NCBI GenBank assembly: GCA_002894685.1
Contig: NCRC01000024.1
Location: forward strand, 1-60,111
Length of the DNA stretch: 60,111 nt
DNA from: Salinivenus lutea
GTDB lineage: Bacteria > Bacteroidota > Rhodothermia > Rhodothermales > Salinibacteraceae
Direction: 5' to 3'
Part shown: positions 11,119 through 19,861 of the stretch, one piece after another
How positions within the stretch are numbered: the first letter of the stretch is position 1
How the letters are laid out: every line of letters begins with the position of its first letter
The notes under the pieces: generated by a model
The model's database searches: none
The model's input: the letters and a program-made list of their open reading frames with translations, nothing else
Told to the model about the DNA's origin: nothing
Translations under genes and position numbers: made by a program

Positions 11119-13260
11119 ATGCTCCGCGCCATGCATCGCCTGTCCCTTCTCCTCCTTGCCGCCACGCTCGGCGTCCTGCCCGTTGCCGCCCAGGATGCCT
11201 CCCTTACCGGCTTTGCCCCCGCCTCCGCCGAGGAGCAGCGGGCCTGCGAGGGCCAGCTGGCCGAGGCGCCCACGCCCGAAACGTTCCGCGCCCACCTGCA
11301 GGCACTGACCGACGAGCCGCACCCCGCCGGCACCCCCGCCAACGACCGGGTCCGCGCCTACATCGACTCCGTGATGACGGCCGCGGGCCTGTCGACGACC
11401 GAGTACCCGTACGACCTCTACATGCCGTCGCCCGAATCGGCCCACGACACCGAGGTCGCCCTCGTCACGCCCACCCGCCGGCCCCTCAACCGGCAGGAGA
11501 ACATCCTGGACGAGGACCCCTTCTCCGGCCACCCCGACCTCCGGCCCGCCTGGAACGCCTACTCCGGCTCCGGCGACGTAACGCGCGAAGTGGTCTACGC
11601 CAACTACGGCCGGAAAGAGGACTTCGAGACGCTCGACTCCCTGGGCGTAGAGGTGGACGGCAAAATCGTGGTGGCGCGCTACGGGGGCAATTTCCGCGGC
11701 TTCAAGGCCAAGTACGCCGAGGAGGCCGGCGCCGCCGGGCTGTTGATGTACACCGACCCGGCCGACGGCGGCTACACCGACGGGCTCCCGTACCCCGAGG
11801 GCCGCTACCTCTCCGAAAGCCTGATCCAGCGCGGGTCGGTCCTCACCCCGCTGGGCGGCGATCCGCTGACGCCCGACGGCCCCTCGCTCCCCACCGACGC
11901 GGACGCCGAGGTGGATCGGCTCGACCCGAGCGAGGCCGACCTCCCCGAGCTCCCCGTCGCCCCGCTGCCCTACGAGTCGGCCGAACAGATTTTGCGGCGC
12001 ATGACGGGCGAGGCCGTCCCCTCGGGCTGGCAGGGCGGGCTTCCCTTCGCGTACCGCGTCACCGGCGGCCCCGACCTCACGGTCCGCCTCAAGGTCGACC
12101 AGCCGAAGTCCCTCACCCGCGCCACCAACGTCATCGGCACCCTGGAGGGCACCGAGCATCCCGACGAGTGGATCCTCCTCGGGTCGCATTTCGACGCCTG
12201 GACCTTCGGCGCCACCGATCCGAACAGCGGCACGGCGATGCTCCTCACCCTGGCCGAGGCGCTGGGGACGCTCGCCGAAACCGGCTGCCGCCCGGACCGC
12301 TCCATCAAGATTGCCCACTGGGACGCCGAGGAGTACGGCATCCTCGGCTCGACCGAGTGGGTCGAGCAGCTGGAAGACGAGCTGCGGGGCGGCGCCGTGG
12401 CCTACCTGAACGCCGACGGGGCCGTCTCCGGCGCCCGCTTCGGGGCCGCCGCGGCCCCCTCCCTAAAGGGCCCCCTGCTCGACGCCGCGAAGAGTGTGGC
12501 GTATCCGGGCGCCGAGGCCGACACAACCACCGTCTACGACCACCTGGCCGCCCGCACCGAGGCCGGCGACCGGCTCGGCGACCTGGGCGGCGGCTCCGAC
12601 CACGTCGGCTTCTACACGTACGCCGGCGTCCCCTCGGCCAGCGGCGGCTTCTCGGGCACTACGCCCGTGTACCACTCTGCCTACGACAACTTTGCGTGGT
12701 ACAAGCGCTTTGCCGACACCAGCTTCGTCTACGGCCCCGCCCTGGCGCGGCTCGACGGCACGCTCGCCCTCCGCCTCGCCAACGCCGACGTGCTTCCCTA
12801 CGACGTGCCGCGCTACGCCGAGGACCTGCGCGGCCACGTGGAGACAATTGCGGAACGCGCCGCCGAGACGGGCCGAGAGGCCTCCTTCAACCGCCTGCAG
12901 GCCGCCATCGACACGCTCGCCACGGCCGCCGCGGCCTTTGACTCCGCCCGCACGGCCCGCGTGGCAGACGGCCCGCCGCCCAACGCGGAGGCCCTCAACG
13001 AGACGTTGTTGTCGCTTGAGCAGGCCTTCCAGCACGCCGACGGCATGCCGTTTGGCGATCAGTACCGCTCGCTCTACGCCTCCCCCAACCCGTTCAACGG
13101 CTACGCCTCCTGGATGCTGCCGGGCCTGCGCTACCCCGTCGAGACGGACGCCGATGCCGCCACGCTCGACCGGTGGACGGACATCTACCGGGAGGCCGTC
13201 CTGCGACTGGCCGAGCGCGTCCGATCCGCGACGACGACCGTGGGGGCGCCGGCGGATTGA
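11119..13260 (+). CDS. Exported M28-family metallopeptidase (glutamate carboxypeptidase II-like)
   Basis: A 713-residue exopeptidase. A signal peptide (LSLLLLAATLGVLPVAAQ) precedes a GCPII/transferrin-receptor-like layout: protease domain interrupted by a PA domain (EVVYANYGRKEDFE through KIVVARYGGNFRG), then the zinc core GSHFDAW, DPNSGTAM, DAEEYG, GGGSDHVGF and YHSAYDNF, then a C-terminal helical dimerisation region. GCPII-like enzymes remove C-terminal acidic residues from peptides. The ATG at 11119 was chosen over an upstream TTG, since it places the signal peptide at the N terminus; 11131 is also possible. Confidence 0.88.
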   Translation: MLRAMHRLSLLLLAATLGVLPVAAQDASLTGFAPASAEEQRACEGQLAEAPTPETFRAHLQALTDEPHPAGTPANDRVRAYIDSVMTAAGLSTTEYPYDLYMPSPESAHDTEVALVTPTRRPLNRQENILDEDPFSGHPDLRPAWNAYSGSGDVTREVVYANYGRKEDFETLDSLGVEVDGKIVVARYGGNFRGFKAKYAEEAGAAGLLMYTDPADGGYTDGLPYPEGRYLSESLIQRGSVLTPLGGDPLTPDGPSLPTDADAEVDRLDPSEADLPELPVAPLPYESAEQILRRMTGEAVPSGWQGGLPFAYRVTGGPDLTVRLKVDQPKSLTRATNVIGTLEGTEHPDEWILLGSHFDAWTFGATDPNSGTAMLLTLAEALGTLAETGCRPDRSIKIAHWDAEEYGILGSTEWVEQLEDELRGGAVAYLNADGAVSGARFGAAAAPSLKGPLLDAAKSVAYPGAEADTTTVYDHLAARTEAGDRLGDLGGGSDHVGFYTYAGVPSASGGFSGTTPVYHSAYDNFAWYKRFADTSFVYGPALARLDGTLALRLANADVLPYDVPRYAEDLRGHVETIAERAAETGREASFNRLQAAIDTLATAAAAFDSARTARVADGPPPNAEALNETLLSLEQAFQHADGMPFGDQYRSLYASPNPFNGYASWMLPGLRYPVETDADAATLDRWTDIYREAVLRLAERVRSATTTVGAPAD

Positions 13261-13269
13261 CACGCCCCG

Positions 13270-14904
13270 CTACGAGCTCAGGCGATCCCGGATCTGCTGA
13301 AGCCCGTCCTCGGTGCCCGCAACAATGACCTCGTCGTCGGACTCGATCGGCAGGTCCACGTCGAGGTCCGTCAGAAGGGCTCCGTCGCGACAGACGGCGA
13401 GGACCGTGTAGTTGGTTTGGGCTCCGGGAACGAGGGTCGAGACCGAGTCGCCCGCCAGCGTCCCAATGGGGAGGCGCAGCACACTCACGGTGGGATCGGG
13501 GCTCGCCAGGCCCTCTTCCTCCAGCACCGTAGCGGCCAGCATGCGCCCGCAAACCGTGGGAAGCGCCTGCACATAGTCGGCCCCGGCGCGGTACAGGTTC
13601 TGCACGGCGGCTTCGTCCTGGGCCCGAACCAGAATCTGCAGGTCGGAGGTCAACTCGCGGGCAATAAGGGTCGCAAAGGTCGCCACCGTGTCGTCGTCGA
13701 CCGCAATGACCAGGGCCGAGGCCGTTTCAATGCCGGCTCGTTGAAGCGCCTCCGGGTCCCGAACGTCGCCCACCACATCGACGCCCGCCCCCTCCTCCAC
13801 GTCGAGCACGGTGACGGTGCCGCCCGCCTGTCGGATCGACTCACACACGGCGTGCCCCGAGTCGCCGTAGCCCGCCACCAGGATCGACTGGGCGTGGAAG
13901 GGCCGGATGCCGTGCGGCATCGCCTCGCGCAGGGCCGCCAGCTCATCCGGCGTCCCGGCCCAAAACAGGCGCGTCGACTCGTCCAGCACCTGATCGTCGT
14001 CGAGGGAGGTGTCGAACGTGCCCTCGACCCAGATCCCGACAATTCGTCCGCCGAGGAGGCCCTCGCGGCGCACAGCGCCCAGCGTACGCCCGTGGAGCGG
14101 CGTGCGGGGCGTCACGACAAGCTCGGCAAACTCGAGGTCGTCCGCCGCCCGAACTTCCTCCTCCACGTTCGCCGCGGCCGCGACCGGCACCTTGGCCGCC
14201 AGGCTGCGCCCCAGGAGGCGACGCGGGGACAGGGCCGCGTCCGCCCCCGCCGCCTCGTGGTAGCGGGCCAGGTCGGCCCTTTCGGCAAGCGTGATGATGC
14301 GCAGGTCCGGGGCCAGCTCCCGGGCCGCGAGCGTCACACTGGCGTTCTCGTCGTCGGCGATGTCGGCGACCAGCGCCCGGGCCGTGCCCACGTGGGCCCG
14401 CCGCAGAACCTCCGTTGTCGTCGCATCGCCCTGCAGCACCGGGTGCTCCGCTTCGTACAGCCGAGCCGCACGCTCCGCGTCCAGCTCCACAAACACGTAC
14501 TCTTGCCCCCGCGCCGCCATCTCCGCGACGAAAACCTCCACGCGGGGCGTGTGCCCGCACACGACCACGTGCCCCGATCGCTCGGCGACGGCGGTTGGGG
14601 CCGTGGGCTGAAGGGCCGACCGCAGCCACGGCACGACGAAGACGTCCACGGCGCTCAAGATGAACCCGATGCCCGCCAGCTGCATCACGATCACGAGCAG
14701 GTTCATCTGCGGACTCTGCCACGGGGCGTCTTCTCCGTACCCGGTGGTGGTAAAGGTCTGGATGACGACCTCCAGCGCCCGGTACCAGGCGCGCGGCCGC
14801 CCCTCCCACACGCTCATCCCCAGGGCGTAGGCCGTCGTAAAGAGGGCCGTGGCCACAACCAGCACCAGCAGATAATACAGCGCACGGCGCGAGAGGGTCG
14901 TCAT
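13270..14904 (-). CDS. Two-TM potassium channel with two RCK (TrkA-N/TrkA-C) units
   Basis: A 544-residue membrane protein. TM1 is at about residues 9-29, the pore filter TTTGYGE at 52-58, TM2 at about 67-91. Then come two NAD-binding regulator-of-K-conductance units: the first starts HVVVCGHTPRVEVF near 112, the second ILVAGYGDSGHAV near 332, each followed by a TrkA-C-like tail. Kch-type channels with tandem RCK units resemble eukaryotic BK-type architecture; here both are in one chain. K+ handling fits a salt-in halophile (inference). The ATG at 14904 places TM1 at the N terminus. Confidence 0.88.
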   Translation of the reverse strand: MTTLSRRALYYLLVLVVATALFTTAYALGMSVWEGRPRAWYRALEVVIQTFTTTGYGEDAPWQSPQMNLLVIVMQLAGIGFILSAVDVFVVPWLRSALQPTAPTAVAERSGHVVVCGHTPRVEVFVAEMAARGQEYVFVELDAERAARLYEAEHPVLQGDATTTEVLRRAHVGTARALVADIADDENASVTLAARELAPDLRIITLAERADLARYHEAAGADAALSPRRLLGRSLAAKVPVAAAANVEEEVRAADDLEFAELVVTPRTPLHGRTLGAVRREGLLGGRIVGIWVEGTFDTSLDDDQVLDESTRLFWAGTPDELAALREAMPHGIRPFHAQSILVAGYGDSGHAVCESIRQAGGTVTVLDVEEGAGVDVVGDVRDPEALQRAGIETASALVIAVDDDTVATFATLIARELTSDLQILVRAQDEAAVQNLYRAGADYVQALPTVCGRMLAATVLEEEGLASPDPTVSVLRLPIGTLAGDSVSTLVPGAQTNYTVLAVCRDGALLTDLDVDLPIESDDEVIVAGTEDGLQQIRDRLSS

Positions 14905-15560
14905 GGGATGGGAACGGCTCTGGACGAACACGGGCCTACATGGTCCCGGTCCGCGACCAGCAACGCAACCGGCTCTCGTGAACGGGCCTCTACTCAGCAC
15001 AATGTTGGCGGGACGGGTCGTCAGGCTCACCGGTGGCGGAACGCGTCCAGGTCTCGATCAAGGATGGCCTCTTTCATCTGCGCTTCGAGGGTGCAGATCG
15101 TGTCCTGAATAGCCTTGGCCTCCTGGACCGCAACGGTCGAACCGAATATGAGCAGAACAAGGGCACCGACGACGCTCCGCGTTCACGGAGGGAACGACAC
15201 GACATCGGGGGACACGAGACAATGGGGAATGATGAGCAATCCATTCGAGCTCCCCATCTCCACCCGTTTTCCGAGGTTCGGTGCCCCGGACCGAGCGGTT
15301 CTGTTCGGGATTCATGCGCAATGTCGGGCCGGATGGCTCCGGGCCTGTTCTCCATTGAGCCCCCACCGCCGCCCCCTCCTCGTCTGAAAAATTGTACAGC
15401 CGGTACGCAATCTGATCGATGAGCGCAGCGGGTAGAGCAATCTACCGACCCAGTTCAGCGAGAGCATCGGTAGACACTGTGCTCAACGAGAGGCCGAACA
15501 ATTCGCAAAAACATCGAGTGGGTGAGCGCACGTGATCCCCTCGATACGTATTATCAATGG
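14905..15560. other. 656-bp region without an intact gene
   Basis: Several short open frames overlap here on both strands but none shows domain-like composition or a credible start. The one recognisable piece is a frameshifted remnant at 15027-15205. From about 15400 the GC content falls, running into the low-GC gene that follows. I see no tRNA or strong terminator. Confidence 0.6.
15027..15205 (-). pseudogene. Frameshifted, truncated remnant resembling a secreted SnoaL/DUF4440-like protein
   Basis: On the minus strand the frame ending at 15027 reads a hydrophobic stretch VVGALVLLIFGSTVAVQEA followed by IQDTICTLEAQMKEAILDRD and DLDAFRHR, then a stop. This looks like a signal peptide plus the first helix of a SnoaL/DUF4440-type small protein. 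That frame has no start codon: a stop lies at 15183-15185. A one-base shift near 15180 would join it to the frame starting at the ATG at 15205 (MSCRSLRER), giving a positively charged n-region. The rest of the domain is missing. Confidence 0.45.
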
Positions 15561-15866
15561 CTATCCGCGCACCTGGAGGTTTGAGGCAAAGTACTTCACG
15601 TTCCAGTAACCATAGTACGGAAGCGCCAACCCAAGTGTGAACACGCTTAGTAAGATCAGACCGAGTGAGACGAGAAAATACTCACCGAAGGATCCAGTAA
15701 ACTCTACGGGACGGCTCCCAACCTCTAGTTCTGTAAAAAAGTAGCGCGTTGTCCAGTAAGATAAATAAGGGAGCGCAAGACCAAACGTGACGATGCTAAG
15801 CAAAATGAGCCCAATAGAAACGATAAAAAAGTGCCCAAAGCTTCCCGTGAATCGGATATTTGTCAT
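15561..15866 (-). CDS. Tandemly duplicated small membrane protein (DUF898-like)
   Basis: A 101-residue protein made of two near-identical halves. FTGSFGHFFIVSIGLILLS... (residues 6-47) and FTGSFGEYFLVSLGLILLS... (56-97) each hold a G-rich start, one long hydrophobic helix and an aromatic end (LPYLSYWTTRYF, LPYYGYWNVKYF). The FxGsxxeyF...TLGla.PY..YW...Y pattern matches repeats of DUF898 (YjgN family), normally several per protein. Base composition is clearly lower in GC than the neighbours, suggesting transfer. Function unknown. Confidence 0.7.
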   Translation of the reverse strand: MTNIRFTGSFGHFFIVSIGLILLSIVTFGLALPYLSYWTTRYFFTELEVGSRPVEFTGSFGEYFLVSLGLILLSVFTLGLALPYYGYWNVKYFASNLQVRG

Positions 15867-16075
15867 TACGATGTGCCGTTTTCGGAAGAGTGCAATTCAA
15901 AAAACGCCACCCGAAACAAAAATATCAAATGATATTGAAGGGGCACGGCCCACTCCCTTGCACTAGTTACTTAATACATAATCGCTCTGTGCTCTCGGAC
16001 GCCAGTTTACTTGTTCAACGCGCCACCGTACGTTGTGGACGGTCGCTTGCTCCCCCCCACTGGCTTCTCCGTCCC

Positions 16076-17488
16076 ATGCATCCGCTCCCGCGTGTCGCTG
16101 TATTTTTCGCCGTCCTTCTGCTTCTGGGCGGCTGCGCCACCACCGATCCTGCCGCCGACTCGTCTGCATCCCAGTCTGACTACAGCAACGCCGAGCTGGA
16201 GAATATACGCGAGGGCACCTACAACGACGCCTTCGAGTCGAGCTACGACCCGCCGCCCGCCACGCCGACCCTCATTCGGGACGCCACCATCATGACGGCC
16301 GCCGGCGAAACCATCGAGAACGGCGACCTGCTGATGCGCGACCGCGAGATCGACACGCTGGGCACCGACCTGAGCGCGCCCGAGGGCGTTCAAGTCGTCG
16401 ACGGAAGCGGCATGTACGTGACGCCCGGCCTCATCGACAGCCACTCGCACCTCGGCGTCTCGGCCACGCCGCAGGTGGGCCCGCACTACGACAACAACGA
16501 GGTGGGCATGGCCACCCCCGAGCTGTGGATGGAGCACGGCGTGTGGCCGCAGGGGCCCGGCTTCGCCCGGGCGCTGGCCGGCGGCACCACCACCGCCCTC
16601 CTCCTGCCCGGCAGCGGCGACCTCATCGAGGGCCGCGGCTTTACGGCCAAGCTCCTCCCCGCCCGCACGCCGCAGGACATGAAATTTCCCGACGCGCCCG
16701 GCACCCTCAAGATGGCCTGTGGCGAAAACCCGAAGGGCGGGCCCGGCTTCCCCACCACGCGCATGGGCACCGCCGCGGGCCTCCGCAGCACGTTCCTCGA
16801 CGCGCAGGACTACCACGAGCAGTGGCAGAACTGGCTGAACGACCCGTCCGGCCCGCCGCCCGACCGCGACCTCGGGATGGAGACGCTCGCCCAGATGCTG
16901 CGCGGCGAGATGCTCGTACAGGTGCACTGCTACCGCGCCGACGACATGGCCACCGTCATGGAGATCGCGCAGGAGTTCGACGTCGACATTCGCTCGTTCC
17001 ACCACGCCGTGGAGGCCTATAAAATCCGCGACCTGCTCGCGGAGCGCGACATCTCGGCCTCCATGTGGTCGAACTGGTGGGGCTTCAAGATGGAGGCGTT
17101 CGACGGCATTCCGCAGAATGTGGCCCTGGTGCACGCGGCCGGCGCCCGCGCCATCGTCCACTCCGACGACGACCTCGAAATCCAGCGCCTCCACCACGAG
17201 GCCGCCAAGGCACTGCGGGCCGGGCGCGAGGCGGGGCTCGACATCTCGCGCAACGAGGCCCTTCGCTGGATCACGGCCCACCCCGCCTGGGCCCTCGGCA
17301 TTCAGGACCGCGTGGGCACCCTGGAGCCCGGCAAGAACGCCGACGTGGTGCTCTGGACGGGCGACCCCTTCAGCGTGTATACCAAGGCCCAGCGCGTGTG
17401 GATGGACGGCGCCCTCGTCTACGACCGCACCGACCCCGACCGCCAGCCCCGCTCCGACTTTGAGCTCGGGGGCCCGATTCCAAACTAA
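16076..17488 (+). CDS. Amidohydrolase-family lipoprotein
   Basis: A 470-residue lipoprotein. The signal peptide ends in LLGGC (Cys20), followed by an acidic linker. The body is an imidazolonepropionase/dihydroorotase-like TIM barrel: VTPGLIDSHSHLG carries the HxH-type metal pair, and the C-terminal ALRWITAHPAWALGIQDRVG plus LEPGKNADVVLWTGDPFS is the usual composite beta-domain. Substrate unknown. ATG at 16076 starts the signal peptide; a longer frame upstream uses a TTG and is unlikely. Followed 195 bases on by a second family member, a pairing seen in Bacteroidota. Confidence 0.85.
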   Translation: MHPLPRVAVFFAVLLLLGGCATTDPAADSSASQSDYSNAELENIREGTYNDAFESSYDPPPATPTLIRDATIMTAAGETIENGDLLMRDREIDTLGTDLSAPEGVQVVDGSGMYVTPGLIDSHSHLGVSATPQVGPHYDNNEVGMATPELWMEHGVWPQGPGFARALAGGTTTALLLPGSGDLIEGRGFTAKLLPARTPQDMKFPDAPGTLKMACGENPKGGPGFPTTRMGTAAGLRSTFLDAQDYHEQWQNWLNDPSGPPPDRDLGMETLAQMLRGEMLVQVHCYRADDMATVMEIAQEFDVDIRSFHHAVEAYKIRDLLAERDISASMWSNWWGFKMEAFDGIPQNVALVHAAGARAIVHSDDDLEIQRLHHEAAKALRAGREAGLDISRNEALRWITAHPAWALGIQDRVGTLEPGKNADVVLWTGDPFSVYTKAQRVWMDGALVYDRTDPDRQPRSDFELGGPIPN

Positions 17489-17683
17489 GAGTCTATGCTT
17501 TAAGCCCCACTGCTCCGAACTTGATTCAGAGCCCCTCCGCGGATCAGAGAGGCCTCTTCTGGTGGCTGGATGGGCTCCATCAGGTCTGGAGCGACAAGGA
17601 TGCATGTTTCGGAAGGCAGGTGTTGCCGCCCGACGGTCTCCGCCTTCCCCCGCCGCCGATTCTCTGACCCGATTGTTTCCGCC

Positions 17684-18970
17684 ATGCGCCTCCGCCTCGC
17701 CCTTCTCACCGTCCTCCTGGTTCTGCTTCCGACCCTTCCGGCCGCGGCCCAGCCCACCGCCTTCGTGGGCGGTACCGTGCACCCCGTGAGCGGCCCTGAA
17801 ATTGCGGACGGGGTCGTGCTCCTGCGCGGTGACACCATCGCGGCCGTCGGCCCTCGGGACGAGGTGTCCATCCCGTCGGGCACTCGTCGGATCGACGCTT
17901 CGGGCCAGGTGGTGACGCCCGGCCTGATGGACGCCGCCACCGCCACGGGCCTCGTGGAGGTGAGTGCCGTTGGGAGCACCCGCGACAACGCCCTCGACAC
18001 CGACGACGCCATCCGCGCGGCCTTCCGCGTCACCGACGGCATCAACCCCAACTCCGTCGTGATTCCCGTCACGCGCCTCGGCGGCGTCACGACGGTGGCC
18101 TCGACGCCCTCCGGCGGAGCCGTGGCGGGGCAGGGGGCGGTGATCGACCTGCACGGCGAGACGGTCGACGAGATGCTGGTGCGCGACCGGGCGGCCCTCT
18201 ACGCGGCGTTCACCCCCGGCGCGGCCGACGCCACCGGGGAGGCGCGCGGCGGCCTCGCGATGCGGCTGCGCGAGGCGTTCGAGGACGCCCGCTTCTACGC
18301 TGAGAACAGGGACGACTATCGGCGCGGCGCCACGCGCGACCTCTCCATGTCGCGGCTCGACCTGGAGGCCCTGGCGTCGACGCTCGACGGCGAACGGCCC
18401 CTCGTGGTGCGGGCCGCCCGCGCCAGCGACATCGACGCGGCCCTCCGCATCGCCGAGGAATTTGACCTCGACCTGCGGATCGAGGGCGGCGAGGAGGCCT
18501 GGATGCGGGCCGACCGCCTGGCCGCCGCCGATGTGCCGGTCATCGTGAAGGCCCTCCACAACCTGCCGACCGAGTTCGACCGCCTCGGCTCCCGGTTCGA
18601 CAATGCCGCGCGACTCGACTCGGCGGGCGTGCCGGTTGCCATTTCCACGTTCGACACGCACAACGCCCGCACCCTGCGCCTGGAGGCGGGCAACGCCGTG
18701 CGCTACGGCATGGACCGCGACGCGGCGCTCCGGGCCGTCACGCTCGCCCCGGCGAAGATGCTGGGCGTGGCCGACACGCACGGCTCGCTGGAGGTCGGCA
18801 AGACGGCCAACGTCGTCGTCTGGTCGGGCGACCCGTTCGAGCCCCTCACCCGTGTCGAGCACGTCTTCATTGGCGGCGACGAGATGCCCGACGACTCGCG
18901 CCAGAAGCGCCTCCTGCGCCGCTACGACGATCAGGGCGACTGGCCGCCGGCCTACGACGATGGGTCGTAA
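17684..18970 (+). CDS. Exported amidohydrolase-like protein without the HxH ligands
   Basis: A 428-residue exported protein with signal peptide ALLTVLLVLLPTLPAAAQ. The N-terminal composite domain (GGTVHPVSGPEIADGVVLL) and C-terminal ALRAVTLAPAKMLGVADTHG plus LEVGKTANVVVWSGDPFEP show the amidohydrolase fold, but the segment that should read DxHxH is VTPGLMDAATATGLVE, so the first metal ligands are absent. It may be a degenerate partner of the preceding lipoprotein. Its TAA stop (18968-18970) lies inside the left arm of the palindrome at 18965-19154. Confidence 0.82.
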   Translation: MRLRLALLTVLLVLLPTLPAAAQPTAFVGGTVHPVSGPEIADGVVLLRGDTIAAVGPRDEVSIPSGTRRIDASGQVVTPGLMDAATATGLVEVSAVGSTRDNALDTDDAIRAAFRVTDGINPNSVVIPVTRLGGVTTVASTPSGGAVAGQGAVIDLHGETVDEMLVRDRAALYAAFTPGAADATGEARGGLAMRLREAFEDARFYAENRDDYRRGATRDLSMSRLDLEALASTLDGERPLVVRAARASDIDAALRIAEEFDLDLRIEGGEEAWMRADRLAAADVPVIVKALHNLPTEFDRLGSRFDNAARLDSAGVPVAISTFDTHNARTLRLEAGNAVRYGMDRDAALRAVTLAPAKMLGVADTHGSLEVGKTANVVVWSGDPFEPLTRVEHVFIGGDEMPDDSRQKRLLRRYDDQGDWPPAYDDGS

Positions 18971-19154
18971 CGATCAAGCTAAGCCGAAATGGGCACGAAA
19001 GGGACTAACAGAATCCGCAACGATGAATCGGCCTCGATCCGCGAAGTGTTCATTCGCTGGCGTAACCACTGCCGACCAACGAAGCCGAACCCGCTCAACT
19101 ATCCTCGTCTGAAAACGGCCCACGCCCATTTTCAGCTGTAGCGGCTGGTTATGG
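18965..19154 (-). repeat. Putative integron attC site 2 (after the PIN cassette)
   Basis: A 190-base imperfect palindrome. Left arm 18965-18997 and right arm 19127-19154 pair through the outer TCGTAAC/GTTATGG ends, then an unpaired spacer, then GCTA, AGC and AAATGGGC blocks with one or two bulged bases. Read on the minus strand its first 32 bases match attC site 1 at 23 positions, including CCATAACC and TGGGC. An inner hairpin (CTGAAAA...TTTTCAG, 19109-19135) sits in the loop. It lies directly after the antitoxin gene, where a cassette recombination site belongs. Confidence 0.6.
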
Positions 19155-19166
19155 CGCACACCGGAC

Positions 19167-19394
19167 CTACTGGGCGGCTCGCTCGCGTCCTTCTCGAACG
19201 CAAGCCACGATCTCCTCTGCGCTCACGCCGGTCTTTACCGGTGGCACGTCAAGAGGCGAACCCTCACGCCGGCGCGGCCGAATGACGTACTCACTTCCAT
19301 CGCGCCTGCGAATCCGCACCTCTCCCTCATCTCCGGCTTGGTCCAGCAGATCGGCAAGATTTTGACGGGCCTCCGAATACGTGTATACTCTCAT
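19167..19394 (-). CDS. Phd/YefM-type antitoxin
   Basis: A 75-residue protein opening MRVYTYSEARQNLADLLDQA, the typical prevent-host-death DNA-binding N terminus, followed by the RIRRRDGSEYVIRPRR strand segment. The C terminus should wrap the toxin. It starts two bases after the stop of the PIN toxin gene and is the second gene of the pair, the reverse of the common order. Antitoxins of this type usually autoregulate the operon. Confidence 0.85.
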   Translation of the reverse strand: MRVYTYSEARQNLADLLDQAGDEGEVRIRRRDGSEYVIRPRRREGSPLDVPPVKTGVSAEEIVACVREGRERAAQ

Positions 19395-19396
19395 GT

Positions 19397-19789
19397 CTAC
19401 ACCTCCAAAAGATCAATGTCGGATTCGCGAGCCGCTTCCTTCAGCCCCCCGTCGAGCGTCAGGAGCGGCGCCTGATGGCGCCTCGCCGCCACGAGCATAT
19501 AAGCATCATATGCATAAAGGTCCTGCCGGTCGGAAACACGAATCGCGTCGGCCAACGCCACCTCCACCCACTGGATCGGGATCTCGTCGTATCGCCGGAT
19601 GGCCTCCACGGCCGCGTCTACGCCGAGCCGGTCCCGCTTAAACATCGCCGAGAAGGCATTTCCCACTTCCCAGTGGAGCGTCTCCGGTGCAATCAAATCG
19701 GTCCCCTCAGTCTGCCGGATGATCCGTTCCCGGTGCTCTTCGCCCAAAACAACGGCGATGATGGCAGAGGTATCGACGACAGCTTTCAT
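19397..19789 (-). CDS. PIN-domain ribonuclease toxin (VapC-like)
   Basis: A 130-residue PIN-domain protein with all acidic catalytic positions: Asp6 (VVDTSAI), Glu41 (HWEVGNA), Asp95 (YAYDAYML) and Asp113 (TLDGGL). VapC-type toxins cut tRNA or rRNA and arrest growth when free of antitoxin. It is the first gene of the pair, cotranscribed with the Phd-type antitoxin. AT-rich sequence just upstream (19790-19850), including the inverted repeat TATCATGATA at 19795-19804, is a candidate promoter/operator. Confidence 0.9.
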   Translation of the reverse strand: MKAVVDTSAIIAVVLGEEHRERIIRQTEGTDLIAPETLHWEVGNAFSAMFKRDRLGVDAAVEAIRRYDEIPIQWVEVALADAIRVSDRQDLYAYDAYMLVAARRHQAPLLTLDGGLKEAARESDIDLLEV

Positions 19790-19861
19790 GACCTATCATG
19801 ATAGTTGTACAATTGCACAACCAGTATAGATCCACCGCCCCTAAATATCAATCGTCCCGCG

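Noticed and set aside
12463-13263. 266-codon minus frame opposite the M28 peptidase
   Set aside because: Shadow of GC-rich coding sequence; no domain features.
15033-15422. 129-codon plus-strand frame in the region after the K channel
   Set aside because: No motif, proline-run tail; the opposite strand has a better supported gene remnant.
15420-15500. Possible tRNA-like fold around the GAGCGCAGCGGGTAGAG stretch
   Set aside because: The D-arm-like words do not extend to a T-arm or acceptor stem; no complete cloverleaf.
16007-18862. Long minus-strand open frame opposite both amidohydrolases
   Set aside because: Shadow of GC-rich genes; the plus strand has clear signal peptides and folds.
19060-19158. 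Shorter attC with left end at GCGTAACC (19062)
   Set aside because: Arms pair poorly inside the first 8 bases; the left arm at 18965-18997 pairs much better through GCTA, AGC and AAATGGGC.
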